Of a DNA stretch of 64,000 bases, positions 24,092 to 32,833 are shown piece after piece. The notes beneath the pieces were generated by a model. It searched no databases. It saw only the letters and a program-made list of their open reading frames with translations, and was not told where the DNA came from. The DNA comes from Nocardiopsis prasina DSM 43845. Its GTDB lineage: Bacteria; Actinomycetota; Actinomycetes; Streptosporangiales; Streptosporangiaceae. A program made the translations under genes and the position numbers. Each line of letters begins with the position of its first letter. Position 1 is the first letter of the stretch. The stretch is from positions 28,900 to 92,899 of the forward strand of contig NZ_ANAE01000127.1 of NCBI RefSeq assembly GCF_000341265.1, in the 5' to 3' direction.

Positions 24092-24097
24092 TAGTTT
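24092..24097 (+). promoter_or_regulatory. -10 box of a leaderless transcript
   Basis: TAGTTT lies exactly seven bases before ATG 24105, placing the expected transcription start at the start codon; no ribosome-binding site precedes the gene. Confidence 0.5.
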
Positions 24098-24104
24098 CAC
24101 AGCC

Positions 24105-25079
24105 ATGTTGGACAGGCCCGTTGACTTCGACGAACACCAGATCAAGGACGCCCTGGCGGACTGGGGCATCCACGCGCAGGTGCTGACGCACGTCCCCCTG
24201 GGGTTCGGCGACCACCACTGGAGCGCCACCGACACCTCCGGTCGGCGCTGGTTCCTCACGCTGGCCGACCTCGCACACAAGCCCTTCCTCGGCGGCGACC
24301 CCGACACCGCCCTGCGCAACCTGCGCCGGGACATGGACACCGCCGCGGACCTGCACGACGTGCACGGGCTCGGTTTCGTCGTGGCCCCGCTCCGCTCCAC
24401 CGAGGGTGTCACCGCCCTGAGGATCGGCGACCGCTACGCGCTCAGCGTCTTCCCGCACATGGAGGGCACCCCCGGCGACTTCGGGCAGCGGCTCACGCCC
24501 GAACAGCGGGCCCGGGTCCTGGACACGCTCGCCCGTCTGCACGGGCGCACCCCGCCCTCCGACGTCCGGGCCACCCCGCCGACCCTGGACGGAGCCGACC
24601 GGCTGGCCGGGCTCACCACCGCCCCCGAGGGCATCGGCGACCACGGCCCCTTCGCGGGGCCCACCGCCGAACTGCTCTCCACCCACGGCGCCGTCCTGCG
24701 GGAGCGTCTGGACGAGTTCGGTCACCGAGCCGCCGAGGTCGACGACGCGCGGGCGGTCACCACCCACGGCGAACCGCACCCGGGCAACCTGCTGTGGCGA
24801 GGGTCCGGTCCGTTGCTCGTCGACTGGGACACCGTGGGCCTGGCCGTCCCCGAGCGCGACCTGTGGCTGGTCACCGACGACCCCGACGAACTCGCCCGCT
24901 ACGCCGGGGCCACCGGGCACCGGCCCGACCCCGCGCTCCTGACCCTGTACCGACTGCGCTGGGACCTCCAGGACGCCGTGGAGTTCGTCGACTGGTTCGC
25001 CGCCCCGCACCTGCGCGGCCCCGACACCGAGCAGGCCTGGCGGGACCTCGGCGCGATCCTGCGCCGTCTGGAGCTCTGA
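24105..25079 (+). CDS. APH-family phosphotransferase (aminoglycoside phosphotransferase-like fold)
   Basis: The protein has 324 residues. The catalytic loop is TTHGEPHPGNLLW (HGExxxxN, residues about 222-232), where Glu replaces the usual catalytic Asp, followed by the metal-binding LLVDWDTVGLAVPERDLW. The N-terminal lobe has the nucleotide-contact region LGFGDHHWSATDTSGRRW. These kinase-fold proteins phosphorylate antibiotics, choline-like compounds or sugars; nothing nearby defines the substrate. It begins 105 bases after the MDMPI-type gene and appears to have its own leaderless promoter. Confidence 0.88.
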   Translation: MLDRPVDFDEHQIKDALADWGIHAQVLTHVPLGFGDHHWSATDTSGRRWFLTLADLAHKPFLGGDPDTALRNLRRDMDTAADLHDVHGLGFVVAPLRSTEGVTALRIGDRYALSVFPHMEGTPGDFGQRLTPEQRARVLDTLARLHGRTPPSDVRATPPTLDGADRLAGLTTAPEGIGDHGPFAGPTAELLSTHGAVLRERLDEFGHRAAEVDDARAVTTHGEPHPGNLLWRGSGPLLVDWDTVGLAVPERDLWLVTDDPDELARYAGATGHRPDPALLTLYRLRWDLQDAVEFVDWFAAPHLRGPDTEQAWRDLGAILRRLEL

Positions 25080-25102
25080 GCCGGGGACGGGCCCGGGCTC
25101 AG
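25076..25102. terminator. Bidirectional terminator hairpin
   Basis: CTGAGCC (25076-25082) pairs with GGCTCAG (25096-25102), overlapping the last codons of the two convergent genes that end at 25079 and 25099. Confidence 0.5.
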
Positions 25103-26571
25103 CCGTTGACCAGCGGCACGAACACCCGCAGTGCCCCCGGGCGCTTGCGGAAGACCACCTCGGGCGATCCCTCCACGACCTCGCCGTCCACGGCCAGCAG
25201 CCGGGGCTCGTCCGGAATGGACAGGGTCAGCGACTCGGTCAGCCGCTCCGTGTAGCCCGCCCCGGACACCGTCCGGGCGAACAGCACGTCCGCCAGGGCA
25301 CGCAGTCGGGGGAAGGGCGAGCGCGCGCGCAGCACCCGCACGTCCAACCGTCCGTCGTCCAGGCTCTCCCGCAGACCCGGAACCCGGGCGTGCGTCCGGT
25401 ACCGGCAGTTGCCCACGAACGCCCACCACACCTTCACAGGGCGTCCGTCCACCAGCGCCGGGGTGGGCTGGACCTCCCGCAGGTCGCGCCAGAGAGCGAG
25501 TGCGAAGGCGGGCCATTTGCCGATCCGGTCCGCCCAGCGGTCGCGCTCCTCCACCATGCGCGGGTACGACCCGAACGACGACGTGTTGAGGAAGACGCGC
25601 CCGTCGACCTCGCCCACGTCCACCCGGGCCAGCCGAGCGCCCTGATAGGCCCGCAGGGCGATCTCCACCGAGGTCAGTCCCAGGGTGCGGGCGAAGTTGT
25701 TGAGGGTACCGTCCGGCAGCACCAGCAGCGGCCGGTCGTGGGTGAGCGCCGCCGTGGCCCCGGCGTTGACGGTCCCGTCGCCGCCCGCCACCGCGAGCAC
25801 CTCGCAGTCGCGGGCCGCCCCGTCCATCACCGCGGCGACGTCGTCGTCGGCGGAGAGCGGAACGATCCGTGCCAGGGGCAGTTGGCGGGCCACCCTGGTG
25901 GTGGTGTCGGCGGTGGTCAGCGTGGGCACCCCGGTGTCGCCGCCGCGAGGGTTGACCACGACGGTCACCCCCGAGCCCTCCGGGTCCACGTCCGCCTCTC
26001 CGGCGGGGGCGGTGCTCGCGCCGAAGACGAGTTCGGGGCGGGGCGGGAGGAGCGTGCGGGCGAGCAGAGCCGAGGCGGCGCCGACCGCGACCCCGCCGAG
26101 CACGTCACCCGGGTAGTGGACCCCGCTGTGCACGCGGGAGAAGCCCACGGCGCCCGCCATGGCGGACACCAGCACCGACAGCGGCAGCGGGGCGTCGGAC
26201 AGGACACCGCCCGCGTAGCCCACCGCGGCGGCGGTGTGACCGGAGGGGAAGGAGGAGCTGGCATAGGTGCGGTAGGGGACGCGGGCGGTCGGCACCGCGG
26301 AACTGTCCGGGCGGGAACGCCGCGCCAGGTACTTGACCGCGGTGGCGCCCGCGTTGGCGAGCCCGGCGGCGACGATCGCCCGCAGCGCGGTGCGGCGCAG
26401 GCGTGGGCCGCCGGTGACCGCGAGTGTGGCGGAGACCAGGACCCACGGCGCCATGTTGTCCGTGCTCTGCACGAACTTCGGCGTGTAGCCGTCCAGGAAG
26501 GGGGTGCCCACTCGGGTCACACGATCGTAGACGCGCTGGTCGATGCGTTGGAGTCGAGGGAGCAGTCTCAT
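25099..26571 (-). CDS. PAP2 phosphatase-diacylglycerol kinase fusion protein
   Basis: ATG 26571 gives 490 residues; an upstream ATG at 26607 would add 12. Residues 1-200 are a membrane PAP2 phosphatase with all three motifs: KYLARRSRP, SSSFPSGHTA and SRVHSGVHYPGD. Residues 215-490 are a lipid-kinase catalytic domain: VVVNPRGG at the start, the nucleotide loop AVAGGDGTVN, and LPDGTLNNFAR. The protein could both phosphorylate diacylglycerol-like lipids and dephosphorylate lipid pyrophosphates or phosphatidate at the membrane. Such fusions are known in Actinobacteria. It stands alone between a convergent kinase-fold gene and a divergent small gene. Confidence 0.92.
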   Translation of the reverse strand: MRLLPRLQRIDQRVYDRVTRVGTPFLDGYTPKFVQSTDNMAPWVLVSATLAVTGGPRLRRTALRAIVAAGLANAGATAVKYLARRSRPDSSAVPTARVPYRTYASSSFPSGHTAAAVGYAGGVLSDAPLPLSVLVSAMAGAVGFSRVHSGVHYPGDVLGGVAVGAASALLARTLLPPRPELVFGASTAPAGEADVDPEGSGVTVVVNPRGGDTGVPTLTTADTTTRVARQLPLARIVPLSADDDVAAVMDGAARDCEVLAVAGGDGTVNAGATAALTHDRPLLVLPDGTLNNFARTLGLTSVEIALRAYQGARLARVDVGEVDGRVFLNTSSFGSYPRMVEERDRWADRIGKWPAFALALWRDLREVQPTPALVDGRPVKVWWAFVGNCRYRTHARVPGLRESLDDGRLDVRVLRARSPFPRLRALADVLFARTVSGAGYTERLTESLTLSIPDEPRLLAVDGEVVEGSPEVVFRKRPGALRVFVPLVNG

Positions 26572-26887
26572 GGGGCCAGCCTGGTGGCTACCGGATGAGT
26601 TGTCCATAAGGCGCGCTTCGCCCCGAGAAGCGGCCGGAAGGGAGACGGTGCTCGGGGGCGACGACTGGGGAAGGGCCGTCGCCCCCGAGCGCCACGGCTC
26701 AGTGGTTCGCACCACCGGAACTCCGTGGACCTGTTCTGAGGTTAGCCTGTCCTGTTCGGCTTGGGGTGGGATCCCCGTCACTGTGCGGGGTCGTCCCTGG
26801 GTGGCCGGTTCCGGCCCGGTGTAAGACGTTTCGGAGGGGGCGAGGGAGAGTAGGTCTTCGGGCGTTCCCCCCTGAGGAAAGGCGCCC
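26572..26887. other. Intergenic region between divergent genes, with internal terminator-like hairpin
   Basis: This 316-base gap contains a perfect 14-bp stem (26650-26690) and, 50 bases later, a likely -10 box TTAGCCT (26741-26747) for the plus-strand small gene. No convincing coding frame is present. Confidence 0.5.
26650..26690. terminator. Orphan terminator-like hairpin between divergent genes
   Basis: GCTCGGGGGCGACG (26650-26663) pairs perfectly with CGTCGCCCCCGAGC (26677-26690) over 14 bp with a 13-base loop. Neither flanking gene ends here, so it may terminate a short RNA or insulate the divergent promoters. Confidence 0.6.
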
Positions 26888-27211
26888 ATGTCCACCACTG
26901 AGACCCCCGACCCGATCCACGTCGTGGTCCTGCACTCCGAGCAGCCGCTCACCGTCGACCTCTCCGAACTCCACCCCGACTGCCGGGTCACCGTGCTCAC
27001 GGACGGAGCCCCGGGTGCGGCCAGTGAGGGGATCGAACCCCCGGATGTTGTGTCCATGCCCCGTTCCGAATGGGCCGACCAGCTCGCCCGCTGGGCGCGT
27101 GGCGGCGAGGTGGACGTCGTCACCAGGGACGAGACCTGCCAGGACGTGTGCGCCGACCTGCGTTCCGGGCTCGGGCTGGACCCTCGTCCCGCGGCGTCCG
27201 CCGACCACTGA
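26888..27211 (+). CDS. Small hypothetical protein
   Basis: The protein has 107 residues with a good GAGGAAAGG ribosome-binding site before ATG 26888. It is acidic and soluble, with a compact alternation of strands and helices (IHVVVLHSEQPLTVDLSEL, CRVTVLTDGAP, SEWADQLARWARGGEVDVVT) and two cysteines near the end (CQDVC). I do not recognise a family. It precedes the membrane beta-propeller gene by 133 bases on the same strand and may be cotranscribed with it. Confidence 0.7.
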   Translation: MSTTETPDPIHVVVLHSEQPLTVDLSELHPDCRVTVLTDGAPGAASEGIEPPDVVSMPRSEWADQLARWARGGEVDVVTRDETCQDVCADLRSGLGLDPRPAASADH

Positions 27212-27344
27212 ACCCGCTCCTGCCACGGGGCTTCGGGCCCCTTCGAGTGGCCCCTCCCGCCGCTGCCAGGTTGTCGTTCGCACGACGGGCCGTCGGGGTG
27301 CGGACACACGAGGGGGCTGTCGCGGGCGGGGAGGGGCGGGGCGA

Positions 27345-29267
27345 GTGAACGACCACCGGAGCGCCTCGGAGCCGCCCTCGCGGGAGCCCCTGCGCGCCGC
27401 GCTCGCCTGGACCGGGGCCGGGCTCTTCGCTGGTTCCCTGGTCTTCGCCGTGGTCGGCCTGGCCCTGACCTTCGAACCGGTCGCCGCTCTGACCGGAACG
27501 GAGCGCGTGGCCGACATCCCCGCGCACGCCACCACCTCCTGGCTCCTACTGGGCCTGATCGCGGCGGCCGGTCTGGTCGTTCAGCGCCCTCTCCTACCCC
27601 GGTCGGGCGTGAGCACGGGCGGGGAGGGCACTTCGCCGAGCGCGCTCGGGATCGGAAGGACGCTGGTGGCGGTGGGTGCCGCGGTGCTGGCTCTGCTCGC
27701 CGTGCGTCACTTCCCCCGGGACGCCCTGATCCCGGCCTCGGTCCACGCGCACTCCTTCACCGAAACCGGCGTCCTGATCTGGTCCTGCGTGGTGCTGTTG
27801 GCAGCGGCCGGGCTCCTTTCGGCCGGGGCGGGACACGCGCGCGGGCGCCGCTCGCGCCCCCTCCTCCCCGTCACCTCCGCCGGTGCCGGGGTCGTCGCCG
27901 TGGTCCTGGTCGCCGGGCTTGCCGCGTCGGTCACCCATCCCAGAGTGATCCACACGGTCGTCGCGGGCGACCTCGGCGAACCGCCGTCCGTCCCCGCCAG
28001 TGTCGGGGCCGAGGGGTGGGTCTGGTCTCCTCCGCCGGGTGTACGGGTGGAGCGCGTGGAGGCCGGGCCCCGGGGACCGATCCTCGTGCTGCCGGACGGG
28101 GTCATCGCCCTGGACGGCCCGAGCGGGCAGGAGCTGTGGACCTATCGCGAACCGCACGGCGAGGGGGTCGCGGCGCGACTCCTCGACGACGTCCTCTTCC
28201 TGACGCGTGACTCCGGGAACATCTCCATGACGGGTACGGTGCTGGACCCCGCCACCGGCGGGATCATCCCCGGTGAACCCCACCTGGAGGAGCTGGTGGC
28301 GTACGCGCGGTCGACCACCCTGCACGAGTACCGTGACGACGCCGGGACCAGGGGGATCGAGGCGCGGGCGTTCGACCGCACGGCGACGGGGACCGGCGGG
28401 ACGCGGTGGACCTTCGTCCCACAGGGGGAGGGTCTGTACTGCGAGCTCCAGCGGGACGTGTGGCCGACGACCGACCCCGGCACCGGAGACGGGCTGGTCG
28501 TGGTGGCCCACGCCTGCGCGGACGCGCGGGAGTACGGGGAGAGGACGCTCGCCCCAGCCCCTCCGCTCGCGCCCGCCGACGGCTCCGAAGGAATCCTCGC
28601 CCACGGGGAGTCACTGGACTCGGCGGTCGCCACCGTCGCCGCTCTCGACCTCGCCAGCGGTGAGGAGGTGTGGCGGCACGAACACCCCGTCCGCCGGTCG
28701 TGGGGCCGGTTCGACCTCGGCCCAGTGGAGGGTGCGGCTCTCTCCGAGGGCGAGGCGCGTGCCCTCCGGTTCGGGGCCGACGGAGAGCTGTTCCTGCTCG
28801 ACCCGCGCACCGGGAAGCCCCTCGGCCACCCGGAAGAGGCGCGGGATCCACGCGGGCGGTTCGGACCCGGGGTGGACCGGGTCCTGCGCGCGGACACCGC
28901 GGGCACGGTCCTCGCGCTGAAGGGCCGCTACCCGGGGACCGCGCGGGCCGTGGAGGTCCTCACGGCCGACCCCGGGGGCGAGGTGACCGCTCGGGTCACG
29001 ATGGACGTGGCCGGGGAACCGGCCCCCGAACTCCTTGACCAGGCGGTCGTCCTGGACGACGCTCTCCTGATCCCCTACGTGGATCGGGAGGCCGATGAAC
29101 GCGGCGTCCACTCCTTCGCGCTCGCGGCCGGCGGTCTCGGCGGGGAACGCGTGGAGATCGGTCCGTCCGCGAAGGACGTACCTGGGGAGCACCGGCTGGT
29201 CGCCGTCCCCGGCGCCGTGGTCTCCCACGGCTCCGGCGCGGCCGACGTCCACGGCCTGGTGCCCTGA
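27345..29267 (+). CDS. Membrane protein with extracellular PQQ-like beta-propeller
   Basis: GTG 27345 with a GGGGAGGGGCGGGG upstream sequence gives 640 residues. Residues 17-190 hold four membrane helices (WTGAGLFAGSLVFAVVGLAL; TTSWLLLGLIAAAGLVV; LVAVGAAVLALLAVRHF; LLPVTSAGAGVVAVVLVAGL). After residue about 215 comes a long extracellular region with PQQ-like blades (LVLPDGVIALDGPSGQELW, LDLASGEEVWRHEHP, LFLLDPRTGKPLG). Such proteins are often scaffolds or quinoprotein relatives without cofactor; no catalytic Asp or Glu signature of dehydrogenases is visible. Function unknown. Confidence 0.8.
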   Translation: MNDHRSASEPPSREPLRAALAWTGAGLFAGSLVFAVVGLALTFEPVAALTGTERVADIPAHATTSWLLLGLIAAAGLVVQRPLLPRSGVSTGGEGTSPSALGIGRTLVAVGAAVLALLAVRHFPRDALIPASVHAHSFTETGVLIWSCVVLLAAAGLLSAGAGHARGRRSRPLLPVTSAGAGVVAVVLVAGLAASVTHPRVIHTVVAGDLGEPPSVPASVGAEGWVWSPPPGVRVERVEAGPRGPILVLPDGVIALDGPSGQELWTYREPHGEGVAARLLDDVLFLTRDSGNISMTGTVLDPATGGIIPGEPHLEELVAYARSTTLHEYRDDAGTRGIEARAFDRTATGTGGTRWTFVPQGEGLYCELQRDVWPTTDPGTGDGLVVVAHACADAREYGERTLAPAPPLAPADGSEGILAHGESLDSAVATVAALDLASGEEVWRHEHPVRRSWGRFDLGPVEGAALSEGEARALRFGADGELFLLDPRTGKPLGHPEEARDPRGRFGPGVDRVLRADTAGTVLALKGRYPGTARAVEVLTADPGGEVTARVTMDVAGEPAPELLDQAVVLDDALLIPYVDREADERGVHSFALAAGGLGGERVEIGPSAKDVPGEHRLVAVPGAVVSHGSGAADVHGLVP

Positions 29268-29452
29268 GTCCGTCCGGGAGGGGGCTGGCTCCGAGCGGAG
29301 GCGGTCCCCGGGGCGGTGGTCTCCTCCCTGAGTCAGGAGGGGCCCGCGTGTACGGCTGGCATCCCTGACCCCCTGGGCTCGTCCTCTCGCAATCCGTGAA
29401 TCTTTTTTTCCCAACTACCACCAATCCGCTCCCCGACCTGCTCCGAATCACT

Positions 29453-29469
29453 GGTGTCAGCCAGACACC
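29453..29469. promoter_or_regulatory. Operator-like palindrome upstream of the lipid-modification operon
   Basis: GGTGTC (29453-29458), five bases, GACACC (29464-29469) form a perfect inverted repeat 18 bases before the ATG of the FAD oxidoreductase gene. A repressor bound there would block initiation. Confidence 0.45.
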
Positions 29470-29487
29470 TGTTTCGCGAGAGGACGC

Positions 29488-30780
29488 ATGAGCACACACC
29501 ACAACGGGCGTCGCAGGGTCGCGGTCATCGGTAGCGGCGTCTCCGGACTGACGGCCGCGTACATCCTCGGCCGGCACGACGACGTCACCCTGTTCGAGGC
29601 CGACGACCGCCCAGGCGGCCACGCCCACACCCACCGCGTTCCCGGGGCGGACGGCGGCGAACTGGGTGTCGACTCCGGCTTCATCGTCCACAACCGCCGC
29701 ACCTACCCCCATCTCCTGCGGCTCTTCGACGAACTCGGCGTGGCCACCCGGCCCACCGAGATGAGCCTGTCGGTGAGCTGCGAGGGCTGCGGTCTGGAAT
29801 ACGCGGGCGCACGGGGGGTGCGCGCGCTGTGGCCGAGCGGGTCCCGGCGCAGCGCCGACCACGTCCGCATGCTCCTCGACATCCCGCGCTTCCACCAGGC
29901 GGCCCGTCGCCTGGTCTCCGTGGCCCGCAGGGTCGACCCCGGGGGCACGGTGGTCGGCCCCACCCTGGGGGAGTTCGCGGACCGGCACCGTTTCTCCCCC
30001 TACTTCACCGCGCACTTCCTCCTGCCGTTGGTGTCGGCGGTCTGGTCCTGCCCGGCCGGAACCGCCCTGGACTACCCGGCCCGACACCTGTTCGGCTTCC
30101 TGGAGCACCACGGCATGCTCGGCGTCTGGGGGTCCCCGCGCTGGCGCACCGTGGAGGGCGGCTCCCTCACCTACGTGGAACGTGTACTGGCGGGACTGCA
30201 CTCCGTCCGCCTGGGCACACCCGTGCGGGCCCTGTCCCACAACGGGGACGGGGTGCGGCTGAGCACCGACTCCGAGGTGCTGGAGTTCGACGCCGCCGTG
30301 GTCGCCACCCACGCCGACCAGGCCCTCGCGCTCATCGAACACCCCTCCGCCGACGAACGGGAGGTCCTGGGAGCCTTCACCTACACGCGCAACCACACCC
30401 TGCTGCACACGGACACCTCGGTCCTGCCCTCGGACCGGGACACCTGGGCCTCCTGGAACCACCGGCTGACCTCCTGCGACCCGGGCGGCTCCCCGGTGCG
30501 GGTCAGCTACCACATGAACCGGCTCCAAGGGCTGCCCGAGGGCACCGACTACGTGGTCACGCTCAACGCCGACGACGACGTCAAACCCGACCGGGTGGTG
30601 GCGGCCATGGACTACGCCCACCCCGTCTTCACCCCGGAGTCGGTGGCCGCGCAGGGACGGCTGCGTTCCCTGGACACCCCCGTCCTCGCCTTCGCCGGGG
30701 CCCACCACGGCTGGGGGTTCCACGAGGACGGCTGCCGCTCCGGGGTCGAGGCGGCCGCCGCCCTGGGGAGGCGGTGGTGA
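29488..30780 (+). CDS. FAD-dependent NAD(P)-binding oxidoreductase (amine-oxidase/desaturase fold)
   Basis: The protein has 430 residues with GAGAGGAC upstream of ATG 29488. The FAD motif is VAVIGSGVSGLTAAYILG (residues 11-28), followed by FEADDRPGGHAHT, the signature of this branch (related to squalene/phytoene desaturases and amine oxidases). FSPYFTAHFLLPLVSAVW and the C-terminal VLAFAGAHHGWGFHEDGCRSG are typical of the protein that travels with DUF1365 and cyclopropane synthase genes. It is the first gene of a five-gene overlapping operon and presumably oxidises or reduces fatty acyl chains; the chemistry is inferred. Confidence 0.9.
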   Translation: MSTHHNGRRRVAVIGSGVSGLTAAYILGRHDDVTLFEADDRPGGHAHTHRVPGADGGELGVDSGFIVHNRRTYPHLLRLFDELGVATRPTEMSLSVSCEGCGLEYAGARGVRALWPSGSRRSADHVRMLLDIPRFHQAARRLVSVARRVDPGGTVVGPTLGEFADRHRFSPYFTAHFLLPLVSAVWSCPAGTALDYPARHLFGFLEHHGMLGVWGSPRWRTVEGGSLTYVERVLAGLHSVRLGTPVRALSHNGDGVRLSTDSEVLEFDAAVVATHADQALALIEHPSADEREVLGAFTYTRNHTLLHTDTSVLPSDRDTWASWNHRLTSCDPGGSPVRVSYHMNRLQGLPEGTDYVVTLNADDDVKPDRVVAAMDYAHPVFTPESVAAQGRLRSLDTPVLAFAGAHHGWGFHEDGCRSGVEAAAALGRRW

Positions 30781-31577
30781 TCCCCGCCCTGTACGAGGCC
30801 ACGGTGCGGCACGCCCGCGCCGAGCCCGTCCGGCACGTCTTCGAGCACCGCACGTACTACTGGCTGGTCGACCTCGACTCCCCGCCCCGCCTTCCGTGGC
30901 CGTTGCGCGCCCTGGCGGGGTTCCACCCCGCCGACCACGGTGACGGCCGTGCGGCGACCCTGCGCGCCGACATCGTCCTCCACCTGCGCGAACACGGGAT
31001 CGACCTGAACGGCGGCCGGGTGTTCATGCTCGCGCACGCCCGGGTGTTCGGACACGTCTTCAACCCGCTGACCGTCTACTGGTGCCACGCCCCCGACGGT
31101 TCCCCGCGTGCGGTCGTCGCCGAGGTCCACAACACCTACGGCGACCGCCACCGCTATCTCCTCCACCCGGACCAGCGGGGGCGGGCCACCGTGCCCAAGG
31201 CCCTGTTCGTCTCCCCGTTCAACGAGATCGACGGCGAGTACCGGCTCAGCCTGCCCGAGCCCGGCGAACGGCTCGCGCTCACCGTCGCCCTCCACCGTGA
31301 GGGCCGTCCTCCCTTCACGGCGTCCGTGCGCGGCCGTCGCCGCCCCGCGACCCTCGCCCAGCTGCTCCGCCTGTCCGTGCGCCACCCGTTGGCGCCGCTG
31401 GTCAACGCGGCCCGCATCAGGGTCCACGGTGTCTGGCTCCACCTGCGCGGCCTCCCCATCCGGGAACGCCCCGAAGCCGGCTGCCCTCGCACCGATGCGC
31501 GCGGGCCCCGCACGCGTGCCCCCGACAGCGCCCGCCCCAGTCCCGGCCGACCCCAACCACGAGGAACACGACCATGA
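30777..31577 (+). CDS. DUF1365 family protein
   Basis: GTG 30777 overlaps the FAD gene stop (GTGA) and gives 266 residues beginning VIPALYEATVRHARAEP. The conserved core is HVFEHRTYYWLVDLD, VFMLAHARVFGHVFNPLTVY and EVHNTYGDRHRYLL, the pattern of DUF1365. Its biochemical role is not established, but it is consistently encoded between the FAD oxidoreductase and cyclopropane-synthase-like genes, suggesting that it acts on or transports modified acyl chains. The last 40 residues are Pro/Arg-rich and disordered. Confidence 0.9.
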   Translation: MIPALYEATVRHARAEPVRHVFEHRTYYWLVDLDSPPRLPWPLRALAGFHPADHGDGRAATLRADIVLHLREHGIDLNGGRVFMLAHARVFGHVFNPLTVYWCHAPDGSPRAVVAEVHNTYGDRHRYLLHPDQRGRATVPKALFVSPFNEIDGEYRLSLPEPGERLALTVALHREGRPPFTASVRGRRRPATLAQLLRLSVRHPLAPLVNAARIRVHGVWLHLRGLPIRERPEAGCPRTDARGPRTRAPDSARPSPGRPQPRGTRP

Positions 31578-32833
31578 CCGCGACCAACCCCCACCCACCC
31601 GGCGCCGTCGACCCGCGCCGCTGGCCCGACGTGGCCAGGGTCCCCAACAGCCGGCTGCGCACCGCCGTGGCCCGCCTGATCGCCGCCCGCGCCGTCCCTG
31701 CCGTGGGGATCCGCCTGCACGTCGGCCAGGAAGCACCACCCGCCGAGCTCACCGAAGGGGGCGCCCCCGTGCTGTGGCTGCGCGACCCCGACGCCTTCCA
31801 CGCCCGCCTGGCCCACGACGGCCTCATCGGGTTCGGGGAGTCGTACATGGCCGGGGAGTGGGACTCACCCGACCCGGTCGCCGTGCTCACCCGCTTCGCC
31901 GAGCACTACGAGGAGCTGGTCCCCAAGCCGCTCCAGCCGTTGCGCCACCTCACGCTGCCGCGCCGCCCGTCCTCGGACCGCAACACCCGCGCCGGGGCCC
32001 GTCGCCACATCAGCCACCACTACGACCTCTCCAACGACCTCTTCGCCCTCTTCCTCGACCGCACCATGACCTACTCGTCGGCGCTGTTCACCGACGACGA
32101 CCCGCGTGACGCCGACGGCCTGGCCCGTGCCCAGGCACGCAAGACCGACCGGCTCCTGGACGCCGCGCGGGTCGGGGAGGGCACCCGGCTGCTGGAGATC
32201 GGTACCGGCTGGGGTGAACTGGCCGTGCGCGCCGCACGCAGGGGAGCCCACGTCACCTCCCTCACCCTCTCCACCGAACAGCGCGACCTCGCCCGTGAGC
32301 GCGTGGCCGCCGAGGGACTGTCCGACCGGGTCTCCGTGGAGCTGTGCGACTACCGGGACGCCACCGGCACCCACGACGCGGTGGTCAGCTGCGAGATGGT
32401 CGAGGCGGTCGGCGAACGCTACTGGCCCGACTACTTCGCCGCACTGGACCGGCTGGTCCGGCCCGGCGGAAGAGTCGCCCTCCAGACCATCACCATGGAA
32501 CACCGCCTGATGAGGGCCTCCCGGGGCTCCTACACGTGGATGCACAAATACGTGTTCCCCGGCGGGCTCATCCCCTCGGTCACCGCCGTCCGCGAACAGC
32601 TCGCCGCCCGGACCGGACTGCGGATCACGGACCGCCTCGCCTTCGGCCGGGACTACGCCGACACCCTGCGCGTATGGCGCGAGACCTTCGCCGGGGCGGC
32701 GGAACAGGTGCGTTCGCTCGGCTTCGACGACACCTTCCGCCACATGTGGACCTTCTACCTGGCCTACTGCGAGGCCGGGTTCCGGTCCGGGCTCATCGAC
32801 GTCGAACAGATCACCATGGAGCGTGCCGCATGA
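31574..32833 (+). CDS. Cyclopropane-fatty-acyl-phospholipid synthase family methyltransferase, copy 1
   Basis: ATG 31574 overlaps the DUF1365 stop (ATGA); 419 residues. The CFA hallmark block HISHHYDLSNDLFALFLD and MTYSSALF lies near residue 138, the SAM-binding loop LLEIGTGWGELAVRAARRGA near 203, and SCEMVEAVGERYWPDYF carries the active-site Glu region. CFA-type enzymes transfer the methyl carbon of SAM to the double bond of membrane phospholipid acyl chains, giving cyclopropane or methyl-branched products. GTGWG replaces the usual GCGWG, as in the copies paired with DUF1365. Confidence 0.93.
   Translation: MTATNPHPPGAVDPRRWPDVARVPNSRLRTAVARLIAARAVPAVGIRLHVGQEAPPAELTEGGAPVLWLRDPDAFHARLAHDGLIGFGESYMAGEWDSPDPVAVLTRFAEHYEELVPKPLQPLRHLTLPRRPSSDRNTRAGARRHISHHYDLSNDLFALFLDRTMTYSSALFTDDDPRDADGLARAQARKTDRLLDAARVGEGTRLLEIGTGWGELAVRAARRGAHVTSLTLSTEQRDLARERVAAEGLSDRVSVELCDYRDATGTHDAVVSCEMVEAVGERYWPDYFAALDRLVRPGGRVALQTITMEHRLMRASRGSYTWMHKYVFPGGLIPSVTAVREQLAARTGLRITDRLAFGRDYADTLRVWRETFAGAAEQVRSLGFDDTFRHMWTFYLAYCEAGFRSGLIDVEQITMERAA

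Noticed and set aside
26741..26760. AGGTTAGCCT as an IdeR/DmdR iron box
   Set aside because: Only about 13 of 19 positions fit the iron-box consensus and one half-site is missing; TTAGCCT is better explained as a -10 box.
27021..27060. T-arm-like sequence GGGGATCGAACCCCC suggesting a tRNA
   Set aside because: On either strand no acceptor stem, D-arm or anticodon arm can be paired at the right distance, and the sequence lies inside the small 107-residue gene.
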